From: Planctomycetota bacterium
GTDB taxonomy: Bacteria > Planctomycetota > UBA1135 > GCA-002686595
Reading direction: 5' to 3'
Length of the DNA: 64,000 nucleotides
Assembly: GCA_029259595.1 (NCBI GenBank)
Contig: JAJDEW010000115.1
Coordinates: 62,001-126,000 of the forward strand
A program made the position numbers and the translations under genes. How positions within the stretch are numbered: the first letter of the stretch is position 1; each line of letters opens with the position of its first letter. Positions 43,775 through 53,197 of this stretch are shown here, piece by piece. Under the pieces are notes generated by a model. The model was not told the origin of the DNA. It saw nothing but the letters and a program-made list of their open reading frames with translations, and made no database searches.

Positions 43775-46068
43775 GCGGGCGCGGGGCACGGATGAGCAAC
43801 GACGAGGAAAAGCGCGAGGCCGGACGTGGCCGCCGACGTGCGAGCGGTGGCGCCGAGGCGGGGGCGCGCGGCGATGCCGTCTGGACGCCTCACATCCCGC
43901 GCGTCATCAAGCGCGATGGGCGCGAGGTGCCGTTCGAAGCGAAGAAGATCAGCGACGCCGTTTCGGCCGCGATCGGCGCGACGGGCGAAGAGAGCCGCGG
44001 AGCCGCACGCGAGGGCTTCGCCGACGAAGTCGCGAGCGTGGTCGAGCTGGCACTCGCCGATCGGCTGGAGCGCGAGCGCGTGCAGTCGGGGGCCGAGCAG
44101 GCGCGGGCTCCGCACATCGAGACGATCCAGGACCTGGTCGAGCACGGCTTGATGGAGCTCGGCTGTCCCGCCGTCGCCAAGGCCTACATTCTCTACAGGG
44201 ATCGACGTGCGCGCGTGCGCGAAGCGCTCTCGGTCCACGAAGCCCCGCTCGGGCGCGTCACGCCCGCGAGCCTGCGCGTGCGCGAAGCGGAAGGAACCAG
44301 CCGCTGGAGCAAGGGCCGCATCGTGGCCGCGCTCATGGACGAGGCCGAACTCTCCCGGTCGCAGTCCGAGGAGGTGGCCGCGGCCGTCGAGAAGCGCGTG
44401 TTCGCCTCCGGCTTGCGTCGCATCTCGACCGCGCTCGTGCGCGAGCTCGTCGCCGGCGAGTTGGTCGATCGCGGCTACATGCGCGCGCTGGCCCGCCAGA
44501 GCCTGCACGGACTCGCGCGTACCGATCTCCTGCGGCTCTTCCAGGACACGCCCCTGCGCAGCTGGGATCGACGCTCGCGCCCGGCCCACCTGAATGCAAT
44601 CGAGCCGCGCGAAGGCGCAACGGAACCCCTTCCCGAACGGGTCGGAAGCGAGGTGCTGGCACGCTTCGGGCTCGAGGACATCCTCTCGGAGGGTGTCGCC
44701 GAGTTGCACCGCGCCGGCGACCTGCACGTCGAGGCTCTGGGGCGCGCCGATCGGCCCCTGACCGTGGCGGTCGAACTCGAGCTCGTGGCCCCGGCGGCCG
44801 CCGGACGTGCATTCCACCTGCTCGGTCCGCTCGGGGAACTCGCGCGCGACGTCGGCGAACGCCTCGTGCTCGAGCGCCCGGCAGCCGTCCTGAGCGGACT
44901 CGTGCGGTCCACGCGCCCGGGCGCGGCCCATGGACTGGGAGGCTGGCTCGCGTCCCTCGAAGGCATCGGGTCCGCCGCCGGGATCCGGATCGAGATCGGC
45001 TCCCCGGGAGCGCGCGCGATCGCGTTGACCGCGCGCCTGGTCGAGGAACTGGGCGAGCTGACCCCGTCACCGCACGGTCCCGCGCTCTGGCTCGAGGGGC
45101 ACGAGTTCGAGGCTCTGCTCGAGCGCGAACCGCGGCTCGAGCGCCTCTTGGATCGACTCCTGTCGGAAGGGCGCCTCGTGCCGAGCTGGGGCGAGCGCGA
45201 CGAGCAGTGCGTCGGCCCGGGTTGCCACCGACTGTACGGAGAGCGCGGCGCGATCGCCTGCGCCGGGGCCGTGGCCCTGAATCTCCCGCGCCTCGCGCGT
45301 CGTGCGGGGCCGTGGCGCGAGGACCTCGTGCTGGCCGGCGTGGCGGACCTCGTGCAGGCGGCCAACGAGGCGATCGCGGACCTCGAGCGCCATCAGAAGG
45401 GCTTGCGCCCCGAGCGTCCTCGAGGCCTGCGGACGCGACGTTCCTACGCGCTCGTTCCGGTGGGTTTGCGTGAGGCCTTGCGCCACCTCGGTGACGGCGA
45501 GATCGACACCGATCAGGGCGCTCGGATCTTCGGACTCCTGCGCGAGGCGGCCGGCCGCTTCGCGACGACCTCGGCCGCGGTCGTCGCGCCCTGTCCCTTC
45601 TTCGGCGCGACCGCAGCACGCCGCTTCGCGATCCTCGATGCGCGCCTGCGCTCGCGCGCTCCGCGCCAACGCGCCTTGTTCGCCGACGCGCTCGACGAGG
45701 AAGCGCCGCAGCCCTACACGCAAGGCTTCTTGCTGCAGCCCGTCGGCCGGCACGTGGCCGGTCGTTCGGAAGCCGAGTGCCTGCGGACCCTCGTCGCCGG
45801 AGCTCTTCCGCTCGCGAGCGCTCTGCAGCCCTCGCCCGAGCTGCGTCCGCTCGCCGGCGACGATCTGCCCTGGCTCTCCGCCTGGCGCCGCTTCGAAGTC
45901 CTGCGTCGCGCGCACACGGGCGAACTGTCCCTCGAACTCTTCTCGAATCCTTCCGCGCGCCATGGGGATGACCGTGGGGCGCGACCCTCCGACGATGCGT
46001 CGACGGAGGACACCGAAGGGGAGGGGAGCCCGGAGGCTCCCGACCGGCCCCTTCGTCCGCTCGTCTGA
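43771..46068 (+). CDS. ATP-cone protein with NrdD-like body lacking glycyl-radical motif
   Basis: About 765 residues. After a charged N-terminus an ATP-cone spans about residues 40-150 (PRVIKRDGREVPFEAKKISD, HIETIQDLVEHGLMELGCP, AKAYILYRDRRARVREA). A second, weaker ATP-cone-like region is at about 165-260 (SKGRIVAALMDEAELSRSQS). The body has segments like class III ribonucleotide reductase, for example AIACAGAVALNLPRLARRAG and SYALVPVGLREALRHLGDG, and a C-x4-C (CVGPGC). No glycyl-radical R-V-C/S-G-Y motif and no C-terminal zinc Cys pairs are visible. It is either a non-catalytic regulator or a divergent enzyme. It is coupled to nrdR (GTGA; alternative ATG 43792) and is followed by smc after 10 bases. 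The NrdD resemblance is by eye. Confidence 0.6.
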   Translation: MSGRGARMSNDEEKREAGRGRRRASGGAEAGARGDAVWTPHIPRVIKRDGREVPFEAKKISDAVSAAIGATGEESRGAAREGFADEVASVVELALADRLERERVQSGAEQARAPHIETIQDLVEHGLMELGCPAVAKAYILYRDRRARVREALSVHEAPLGRVTPASLRVREAEGTSRWSKGRIVAALMDEAELSRSQSEEVAAAVEKRVFASGLRRISTALVRELVAGELVDRGYMRALARQSLHGLARTDLLRLFQDTPLRSWDRRSRPAHLNAIEPREGATEPLPERVGSEVLARFGLEDILSEGVAELHRAGDLHVEALGRADRPLTVAVELELVAPAAAGRAFHLLGPLGELARDVGERLVLERPAAVLSGLVRSTRPGAAHGLGGWLASLEGIGSAAGIRIEIGSPGARAIALTARLVEELGELTPSPHGPALWLEGHEFEALLEREPRLERLLDRLLSEGRLVPSWGERDEQCVGPGCHRLYGERGAIACAGAVALNLPRLARRAGPWREDLVLAGVADLVQAANEAIADLERHQKGLRPERPRGLRTRRSYALVPVGLREALRHLGDGEIDTDQGARIFGLLREAAGRFATTSAAVVAPCPFFGATAARRFAILDARLRSRAPRQRALFADALDEEAPQPYTQGFLLQPVGRHVAGRSEAECLRTLVAGALPLASALQPSPELRPLAGDDLPWLSAWRRFEVLRRAHTGELSLELFSNPSARHGDDRGARPSDDASTEDTEGEGSPEAPDRPLRPLV

Positions 46069-46078
46069 GCTCTACACC

Positions 46079-49000
46079 ATGCGACTGAAACGCCTCGAAC
46101 TCTTCGGATTCAAGTCCTTCGCCGATCGCTCTGCCCTGGGGTTTCCCCAGAGCCTGGTGGGAATCGTCGGGCCCAACGGTTGCGGCAAGAGCAACGTCGT
46201 CGACGCCGTGCGCTGGGTACTCGGCGAGCAGCGCGCGAAGTCGATGCGCGGCGGGGAGATGATCGACGTCATCTTCAAGGGCTCGACGTCACGACCGGCG
46301 CTGGGAGTGGCCGAGGTGACGATGGTCCTCGACAACTCGAGCGGCACGATCGAAGAGCGCGGTGACGAGGTCAGCGTCACGCGCCGCGTCTTCAAGAGCG
46401 GCGAAGGGGAGTACCTGCTCGACGGCGATCGCGTACGGCTCAAGGACGTGCGCGAGATGCTCTTCGGCACGGGGCTCGGCAGCCGCGGCTACGCGGTGCT
46501 CGAGCAGGGCAAGATCGACGCAGTGCTCTCGGCCAACCCGCTCGAACGGCGCGGGATCTTCGAGGAAGCGGCAGGCATCAGCCGCTACCGCCAGCGCAAG
46601 AAGGAGGTCGAGTCTCGCTTGAAGCGCGTGGGCGCCGACGTCCTGCGCCTGGATGACGTCCTCGGCGAGCTGGCCAAGCGTGAGCGTTCGCTGAAGATCC
46701 AGGCCGGGAAGGCCCAGCGCTTTCTCGAGGCGCGCGAGGCCTGGCGTGTCGACGGTCTGCGCTACCTGCGGCACAAGCTCTCCGAGCTGCGTCGCGACAT
46801 CGCCCACCGTGGCAACGAGCTGACGGGGCTCGAAGAGCGGGCCGAGGAGCACCGGCGCCTGCGGGGCGTAGCGGAGGAGGACGTGCGTACGCGGGACAAC
46901 GAGCTCGAGGCGCTCGTCGCCGAGGTCGCGCGGGTCTCGGCCGAGGCGGCCGAGGAGGCCGCCGAGCTGCGCGCGCTCGACGAACGCCGCAACCAGCTCG
47001 CCGCCCGGATCAACGCCTGGCGTCACGCCTCCGAGGACGAGGCGGTCCGTTCGGAGGAGCTCGCCACGAAGCTCGCGGAGCGGGAGGCCGAGCAGGCCGG
47101 ACTGACGCAGGAGAAGACCGACCTGGACGCGGAAGGCGAGGCGATGAAGACGCGCCTCGAGCGCCTGGCGAACGAGCTGCGGACGGCAACGGAGAACTCG
47201 CGCGCCGCCGTGCGCGCGCTCGAGACGAAGAACGAAGAGGTGCTCGCCGCCGTTTCACGCCGTACATCGGCGGAGAACCGCACGCACCACCTGAAGGAGA
47301 CCGCGACCGCCCTCGAGGGCCGCGTCGAGCGGGCTCATGCCAAGACCAGCGAGGCGCGCGAGGGCCTGGAAGCGGCGCGCGAGGCCGAGTCGCGTGCGCA
47401 GGAAGAGTGGGCGCAGCGCGAGAGCTCGGTCGACGAGATGGAGACCGAGCGCGCCGAGCGCGCCGAGGTATTCGCGCAGCAGGAGCGTCGTTGGAACGAG
47501 CTCGAGGTCGTCGGCAACGAGCTCGAGCTGGAAGGGGCCCGGCTCGCGAGCCGCATCGAGTCCCTGCTCGATCGCGAGCGAGAGAACGAGAGCCTCGAAC
47601 AGGGCGCCCGCGCCTTCCTCGAGGATCCCGAGGCCCGCGAGGGGTTCACGTCGAAGATCGGCGGACTGGCGGCCGACGTCCTGCGCACCGATACGCGCAA
47701 CGCGCGGGCCCTGGACGCGGTCCTCGGCGAGCGCGCGCGGGCGCTGGTCTTGCTCGGCGAGAATGCGCGCGCGGATGCCGCGCGCGCCCTGGCCTGGCTG
47801 CGACGCGAAAAGCGCGGGCGCGCGCGCTTCGTCCTGCCGAGCGCCGTGCGTCCGGGGGCACCGGCGCGACCCGAGGTCGTGGGCGAAGCGGGTGTCGAAG
47901 CGCCGTTGGCCGCTCTCTGCCGTGCGACCGAAGGCTGCGAAGCGCTGGCTGACGAGCTCTTGCACGACGTCTACGTCGCGCGCGACCTGGCCGCCGCGCA
48001 GGACCTCGCGCGCCGTCACGCAGGTGCGCGCTTCGTCACGCTGGATGGCGATCTGGTCGGCGGCCCGCTCATCGCCGGCGGCCACACGGAAGTCGCCCAG
48101 GGGCCGGTCGGAAGGCGTGCCTTCGCGGCCGACCTCGAGCGCGAGCGCCAGGCCAAAGCGAGCGAGCTCGAAACCCTGCGCGCCGAACGACGCGAGTTGG
48201 CGGGCGAACGCGAGCGTTCGCGCACCGTGCTCGAGCGTCTGCGCGAAGCGCTCGAGGCCGCGACCGAGGAGCGGGCGCGCGCGCGTGGTGTGCTGGAAAC
48301 GGCGCGCGCGCGGCTCGAGGATCTCGAGCTGGCGTTGGAGCTGTGCGAGCGCGAGGAGATCGAGCTGCGCGAAGAGCTGGCGCGCGTGCGTACGGCGCTC
48401 GAGGAAGCGCGCGCGGATCTCGAGAGCCAGAAGCTCTCCCAGATCGAGCGCGAGCGCGAGCTGGCGGCGCTCGAAGGACAGCGTACCGAGCTCGAAGAGG
48501 TACGCGAACGCGTCGCGGAGGACGAGGGCCATGCCCGCATCGAGGCACGGGGTGTCTTCGAGCGCGCCGAGGCGCTCGCGAACCGCCTGCGCGACCTCGC
48601 GCGGACGGTGGACGAGGTCCGTTTCGAGCTGGAGCGGACGCGCCGGCTGTGCCGTGAACACCGCGAAGCGGCCGAGGCCGGCGAGAAGGAGAATCACGAG
48701 CTGGAGGAGCGGCGCGTCGCCCTGTTGTCCCGTCGGGGCGAACTGGAAGAGCGCCTGGTCGAGCTTCGGCAGCTCGAGCGTCAAGGACGCGAGGCGGTCG
48801 AGGCTCTGCGTCGGCGCGGAGATGCGATCACGGGGGAGCTCGAAGTACTGCTGGACGACATCTCGAAACGAAGACTCTCGCTGCAGAAGCGCGAGCTTGC
48901 ACGCGACGACCTGGAGCGGCGTTCGAACGAGGACTTTGCGCTCACGCCCGAGGAGCTCCTGGCGGATTTCGAGCCGGAGGAGGCGTTGGCCACAGCGGAG

Positions 49001-49861
49001 GCCTTGGCCGAGCTCGAAGCGCGCGTCATGGAGCTCAAGCGCTCGCTCGAGAAGCTCGGCCCGGTGAACCTCGAAGCGGTCGAGGAACTCGACGAGGTGG
49101 CAGAGCGGCTGAACTTCCTCACGACCCAACGTACGGACCTCGAGAGCGCTCGACGTTCCCTGGAAGGCACCCTGCGCACCTTGAACGTCGAGAGCGAACG
49201 CCTGTTCCTGGAGACCTTCGAGGAGGTGCGAACGAACTTCCAGCGGATCTTCCGCAAGCTCTTCGGGGGCGGCAAGGCGGACATGAGCCTGGCCGATGGC
49301 GAGGATGTGCTCGAGGCCGGGATCGAGATCCTCGCGCGTCCGCCCGGTCGCGAGATGTTGCCCATCACCCTGCTCTCCGGCGGTCAACGCACGCTGACCG
49401 CGCTGGCAATCCTGTTTTCGGTGTTCCAGGCGCGCCCGAGCCCGTTTTGCATCCTCGACGAGGTCGACGCCGCGCTCGACGACGCGAACATCGGGCGTTT
49501 CCTGTCGCTCATCGACGAGATCAACACGCACACACAATTCATCATCGTCACCCACAACAAGGGCACGATGGGAGCCTGCGACATGCTGTACGGCGTGACG
49601 ATGGCGGTGAAGGGCGTGTCCAAGGTGGTCTCGGTCGAGTTGGCCGACGTGGACGACTTCGTGCCCCAGGCGGCCGGGAAGGCGCAGCTTCCAGCGAGTG
49701 CGCAGGAGTCGTCGCAAGAAGCGGATACGGAGCCGACCGAAGAGGGGGAAGCGGTCGTCGTGCTCACTCCGCAAGCCCGGCGCGGGACGCAAGGCGAGGC
49801 GGACGAGGACGAGGTCGAAACCGAAGAAGCGCTTGTCTCTCCGCCGACGGCCGACCGATGA
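46079..49861 (+). CDS. smc: chromosome segregation protein SMC
   Basis: The ATPase of the bacterial condensin complex (SMC-ScpA-ScpB). About 1260 residues. MRLKRLELFGFKSFAD opens the head. Walker A is GIVGPNGCGKSN (about 28-39). Two long Glu/Arg/Ala-rich coiled coils flank a hinge at about 520-680 (GGLAADVLRTDTRNARALDA through GGPLIAGGHTE). The C-terminal head has the ABC signature LLSGGQRTLTALAI (about 1097) and Walker B FCILDEVDAALDD (about 1122). A 70-residue acidic tail follows. The coiled-coil region has extreme Arg/Glu codon bias, which makes long spurious open frames on other strands. scpA and scpB are not here. Confidence 0.96.
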   Translation: MRLKRLELFGFKSFADRSALGFPQSLVGIVGPNGCGKSNVVDAVRWVLGEQRAKSMRGGEMIDVIFKGSTSRPALGVAEVTMVLDNSSGTIEERGDEVSVTRRVFKSGEGEYLLDGDRVRLKDVREMLFGTGLGSRGYAVLEQGKIDAVLSANPLERRGIFEEAAGISRYRQRKKEVESRLKRVGADVLRLDDVLGELAKRERSLKIQAGKAQRFLEAREAWRVDGLRYLRHKLSELRRDIAHRGNELTGLEERAEEHRRLRGVAEEDVRTRDNELEALVAEVARVSAEAAEEAAELRALDERRNQLAARINAWRHASEDEAVRSEELATKLAEREAEQAGLTQEKTDLDAEGEAMKTRLERLANELRTATENSRAAVRALETKNEEVLAAVSRRTSAENRTHHLKETATALEGRVERAHAKTSEAREGLEAAREAESRAQEEWAQRESSVDEMETERAERAEVFAQQERRWNELEVVGNELELEGARLASRIESLLDRERENESLEQGARAFLEDPEAREGFTSKIGGLAADVLRTDTRNARALDAVLGERARALVLLGENARADAARALAWLRREKRGRARFVLPSAVRPGAPARPEVVGEAGVEAPLAALCRATEGCEALADELLHDVYVARDLAAAQDLARRHAGARFVTLDGDLVGGPLIAGGHTEVAQGPVGRRAFAADLERERQAKASELETLRAERRELAGERERSRTVLERLREALEAATEERARARGVLETARARLEDLELALELCEREEIELREELARVRTALEEARADLESQKLSQIERERELAALEGQRTELEEVRERVAEDEGHARIEARGVFERAEALANRLRDLARTVDEVRFELERTRRLCREHREAAEAGEKENHELEERRVALLSRRGELEERLVELRQLERQGREAVEALRRRGDAITGELEVLLDDISKRRLSLQKRELARDDLERRSNEDFALTPEELLADFEPEEALATAEALAELEARVMELKRSLEKLGPVNLEAVEELDEVAERLNFLTTQRTDLESARRSLEGTLRTLNVESERLFLETFEEVRTNFQRIFRKLFGGGKADMSLADGEDVLEAGIEILARPPGREMLPITLLSGGQRTLTALAILFSVFQARPSPFCILDEVDAALDDANIGRFLSLIDEINTHTQFIIVTHNKGTMGACDMLYGVTMAVKGVSKVVSVELADVDDFVPQAAGKAQLPASAQESSQEADTEPTEEGEAVVVLTPQARRGTQGEADEDEVETEEALVSPPTADR

Positions 49862-49907
49862 TGGGGGCTCGTCGGGTCCGGGCAGCTCCGGGACCAGGCG
49901 TAGCCGA

Positions 49908-51647
49908 ATGCGAACGAGGTCCTTCTTGCACGAGCTCTTGACGTCGGCGTTCGTGTTGGCGCCCCTTGTCGCCGTGTCTCTGGCTCCGCCGGCGCGGTCT
50001 CAGACCGACGCTGATGCGCAGACCGAGGCGCCGACCGAGCCGAAGGCGACCGGACCCCGCTACCGCGAGTCCACACAGGCGGAGAAGCTCTTCGCCGGCT
50101 GGATGGGCAGCGGTTTGGCCGAAAAGCTCGAGCTCGGCGTGAGCGCCGGTGGTCGCGAGCTGTTCGGGATCCAGTTCGGAGCCGGTGGGGCGACGCCGCT
50201 CGCGGAACGCACCACCTTCCTGTTGCTCGGCGGCCTGGACGGGGTGTCGATCGCCGGGTCCGAGGCGGTTCTGACGGTGACGGAGCACCTGCTCCTGCGC
50301 CCGGATGCGCTGCCCTCGGACGTGACGTTCATCGCCATTCCCTGGGCCAATCCGGACGGGCTCGCGCGCTGGTACGCGACGGGCTGTGGCGGGGGCCGCA
50401 ACGATCGTGCGATCGACGACGACGGCGACGGCGCCATCGACGAGGACGGGCCCGACGACATGGACTCGGACGGGCTCGTGCTCGAGCTCTTGATCGAGGA
50501 CGAGAACGGTACCGTCGCCAAGGCGGACGACGGACGCTTCTTGCGCCCGGCGCGCGAGGGCGACATGCGGCGCTACCTTCACATGACGGAAGGCCGCGAC
50601 GACGACGGCGACGGTCGCTACAACGAAGATCCTCCGGGCGGGGTCGTGCTCGACCACAACTTCCCCGTGAACTGGCAGGGCGCTTGGAGCGGGTTCCCTG
50701 CAGGGAGCTGGCCTCTGTCGGAACCCTGCGCACGCGCGATCGCCGACCTGGCCATGGCGCGCAAGACGGCGGTCGCACTCGTCTTCCAAGGCAGCCACGG
50801 CGGGCTCGCAACGCCCGGTGGCAGTCGGGTGCCGGGTGCGCTCGAGCTGCCGTTCGACGGTGACCGGGTGCTCTTCGAGCGCCTCGCGCGGCGCTTCTCC
50901 GAGGTGACCGGTCGGGCCCGGGCGGAAGCGGCTCCGACTCTCTACGACGCGCGCGGTGGCGAGTACCCCGGGGCAGCGATCGACTGGCTCTATGCTTCGC
51001 TCGGCGCCATTGCGCTCGAAGTCGGGATCTGGGGACCGACCATCCACGTGCGCTCCCGTACGGCGGGCCGTCCGGAGGCCGACGAGGCTTCGGCGCTCGC
51101 GATGAGCGGCCCCGGGCTCGGGGTCTTTTCCGCGGATTGGGCACGCTGGCTCGACGACACGCGCGGCGGAATGGGGTTCGTCGATTGGCAGCCGGTCAAC
51201 CTGGGCAAGGGCGAATTCGGGTACGTCGGCGGCTGGATGCCGCGGACGTGCTTCAACCCGCCGGAGGAGATCCTCGGAGCCGCGCTCGGTGGGCTCGGGG
51301 AGTACGTCCTCGCGCTTGCGAAGGAACTGGCGCGACCGGAGATCGACCTCCTGGAGGTGGCCCGCGACGGTCGTGTCGTCAGCCTGCGTGCGCGCGTGCA
51401 AAACCCGACGGCGCTGGCGCTCGGTGTCGGGCCACGTTCGGCCCAGCGCGGGGTCGGGCTCGCGCTGGAACTGCCGGAGTCGGCGCGGCTCGTGGCCGGT
51501 CAACCGGAGACGCGTTGGTCGTTCCTGGCTGGGCGTGGAGTGAGCCCCGAAGTCCATTGGGTGTTCGTCTTGCCTGAAGGCGAAACGGTGCACCTGCGTC
51601 TGACGGCACCCGAACGCGTGCCCCGCCGACTCGAGGTGCGCCCGTGA
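49908..51647 (+). CDS. secreted M14-like protein with replaced zinc ligands (copy 1)
   Basis: About 579 residues with a signal peptide (AFVLAPLVAVSLAPPARS). The zinc carboxypeptidase fold is suggested by LLLGGLDGVSIAGSEAVLTV, IPWANPDGLARW and LDHNFPVNW, matching the family LLxGGIHGxExxGSEA, N-P-D-G and N-R-N-F-P regions. However, the His and Glu of H-x-x-E read Asp and Ser, and the third ligand position (VFQGSHGG) seems to be Gln. Two acidic Ca-binding-like loops (IDDDGDGAIDEDGPDDMDSD, about 164-190, and GRDDDGDGRYNED, about 228) interrupt the domain. The general-base Glu region (IALEVGIWGP) is kept. It is probably a non-catalytic binding protein. The next gene overlaps its stop (GTGA). Confidence 0.7.
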   Translation: MRTRSFLHELLTSAFVLAPLVAVSLAPPARSQTDADAQTEAPTEPKATGPRYRESTQAEKLFAGWMGSGLAEKLELGVSAGGRELFGIQFGAGGATPLAERTTFLLLGGLDGVSIAGSEAVLTVTEHLLLRPDALPSDVTFIAIPWANPDGLARWYATGCGGGRNDRAIDDDGDGAIDEDGPDDMDSDGLVLELLIEDENGTVAKADDGRFLRPAREGDMRRYLHMTEGRDDDGDGRYNEDPPGGVVLDHNFPVNWQGAWSGFPAGSWPLSEPCARAIADLAMARKTAVALVFQGSHGGLATPGGSRVPGALELPFDGDRVLFERLARRFSEVTGRARAEAAPTLYDARGGEYPGAAIDWLYASLGAIALEVGIWGPTIHVRSRTAGRPEADEASALAMSGPGLGVFSADWARWLDDTRGGMGFVDWQPVNLGKGEFGYVGGWMPRTCFNPPEEILGAALGGLGEYVLALAKELARPEIDLLEVARDGRVVSLRARVQNPTALALGVGPRSAQRGVGLALELPESARLVAGQPETRWSFLAGRGVSPEVHWVFVLPEGETVHLRLTAPERVPRRLEVRP

Positions 51648-53182
51648 GTGCGCTCGTCGTCTCGCTCTTCGTGCTCCTCGCGCTCGGGCTCCAGGACGAA
51701 GCCGAGGAGTCGCCGGCTCCGGCGACGTCCGAACAGGGCGAGGTCGCGACAGCCGAGCAAGTCGAGGAGGCGCAAGGCGCAGGCGAGAAGCAGGCCGAGG
51801 AGACGAAGAAGGTCGAACCGGTCCGCCAGGAGGAGGGGGGAGAGATCCCTGCAGAGGGCGAGGCGGCCAAGCCGGCCGACGGGCAAGGGGAAACTCGAGC
51901 CGTTGCGCCTGCGCCGACGTCGGAGCCTGCTCCTGCGCTGGATGCGGGCTCGTCGGACGAATTCGGTTTCCCGACCGCTGCGGGCTGGACGGTGACGGGC
52001 GCGCTCACGACCGAAGAGCTGCAGCTGCGCACCCGCGAGCTGGCTGCGAGCTCACAGGGTTGGGCGAAGTACGAGAGTCTGGGAACGAGCCGCGAGGGCC
52101 GCGAGCTCGGATTGCTCGTGATCGCCGAGCCGAGCGGACCGGCCGGAGAGCGCCCCGGGCTGTTCTTCTTCGACGTCGGCGTGAATCCCGACGGACGCGG
52201 AGGCGAGGCTATCCTGGATCTGGCGCGCGACCTATTGGCGGCCCTGGGGACGGATGCTTCTCTGCGAACGCTGCTCGGCGACGTGACCGTCTACCTTGCT
52301 CCCGCGCTCGATCCCGACGCGCGCAGTGCACGCGAAGGCCCCGCCGCCGACGCGGCGCGCCGCCGCCGCACGGTCTTCGACAGGAACTTCCCCGTCGGGT
52401 GGCGGCCATCGTCCCTGCGCCCGGGGGCGGGCGATGTCCCGCTCGACAAGCCCGAGTGCATGGCGGTCGTGCAGTTCCTGCTGTCCCACGAGAACCTCGT
52501 CGTCGCCCTGGAAGTGCTCTCTGAGGAGCGCCTGCAGGCCGCGGAGGCCTCGGATCCCCGTATTGCGGTCACGGATCGGATCGTCTTCCGGGCCCTGACC
52601 CATGCGGATGGCGCAGAGAGTGCGCGGCTCGTCGGTTGGAGCGCGATTCGGAGCGCAGGCGGCGGGATCTTCGACTACGCCTATGTCGCCTGCGGTCTGT
52701 TCCCGTTCGGCTTGGTCCAGCCGGACGCGCTCGAAGGCGAGGCCTTGGGGAGCTGGTTCGACGGCGTGGGTCGCGAGGTGCGGCGACTCGGCGAGGAGCT
52801 GCCGCGCGTCTCGTGGCGCGAGGTGGGCTTCGAACGTCTGGCGACCAACCTCTGGCAGCTGGACGTGGCGCTCGAGAATCGCGGCGCGCTTCCGAGCCTG
52901 AGCGCGACGGCCCGAGCCCTGCACCGATGCGACGACCTGCGTGTGACCTTGGAAGGCGCGCGACTGGTCGCCGCCGCGCGCCGCGAGTCCGGTGCGCGCG
53001 ACTTCGTGGCCGTTCCCGTTCGAGCGCTCCCGAAGGGGTTCGGCGTCGAGGCGCCCCATCTCGAAGGTGGGGAGAGTCGTACGTTGCGGTTCGTGTTCGA
53101 GACCGCTGCCGGCGTCGAAGTGCGGCTGCGGGGCGCGGCCCCGTGGGTACGACCCTTCGAACTGCGCCGTAGCGTTCCTTGA
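51644..53182 (+). CDS. secreted M14-like protein with replaced zinc ligands (copy 2)
   Basis: About 512 residues; GTG at 51644 overlaps the previous stop. A signal segment (ALVVSLFVLLALGLQ) is followed by an Ala/Glu/Pro/Lys-rich linker of about 95 residues. The domain then shows YESLGTSREGRELGLLVI, as at the start of M14 peptidases, FFFDVGVNPDGRGGEAILDL in place of the H-x-x-E motif, and VFDRNFPVGWRP. The metal ligands and the catalytic Glu region (LFPFGLVQP) are altered. It is collinear with, but far diverged from, copy 1, so the pair probably arose by an old duplication. Both should be periplasmic. A scaffold or peptide-binding role is inference. Confidence 0.65.
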   Translation: MSALVVSLFVLLALGLQDEAEESPAPATSEQGEVATAEQVEEAQGAGEKQAEETKKVEPVRQEEGGEIPAEGEAAKPADGQGETRAVAPAPTSEPAPALDAGSSDEFGFPTAAGWTVTGALTTEELQLRTRELAASSQGWAKYESLGTSREGRELGLLVIAEPSGPAGERPGLFFFDVGVNPDGRGGEAILDLARDLLAALGTDASLRTLLGDVTVYLAPALDPDARSAREGPAADAARRRRTVFDRNFPVGWRPSSLRPGAGDVPLDKPECMAVVQFLLSHENLVVALEVLSEERLQAAEASDPRIAVTDRIVFRALTHADGAESARLVGWSAIRSAGGGIFDYAYVACGLFPFGLVQPDALEGEALGSWFDGVGREVRRLGEELPRVSWREVGFERLATNLWQLDVALENRGALPSLSATARALHRCDDLRVTLEGARLVAAARRESGARDFVAVPVRALPKGFGVEAPHLEGGESRTLRFVFETAAGVEVRLRGAAPWVRPFELRRSVP

Positions 53183-53197
53183 GGGCCCCGGGCGCCG

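Noticed and set aside
43307-46068. Functional class III ribonucleotide reductase
   Set aside because: No glycyl-radical motif or activating-enzyme gene (nrdG) is seen, so the catalytic assignment is not supported.
46079-49861. Long open frames on both strands opposite smc
   Set aside because: They come from Arg/Glu-biased codons in the coiled coil; translations are low-complexity and match no family.
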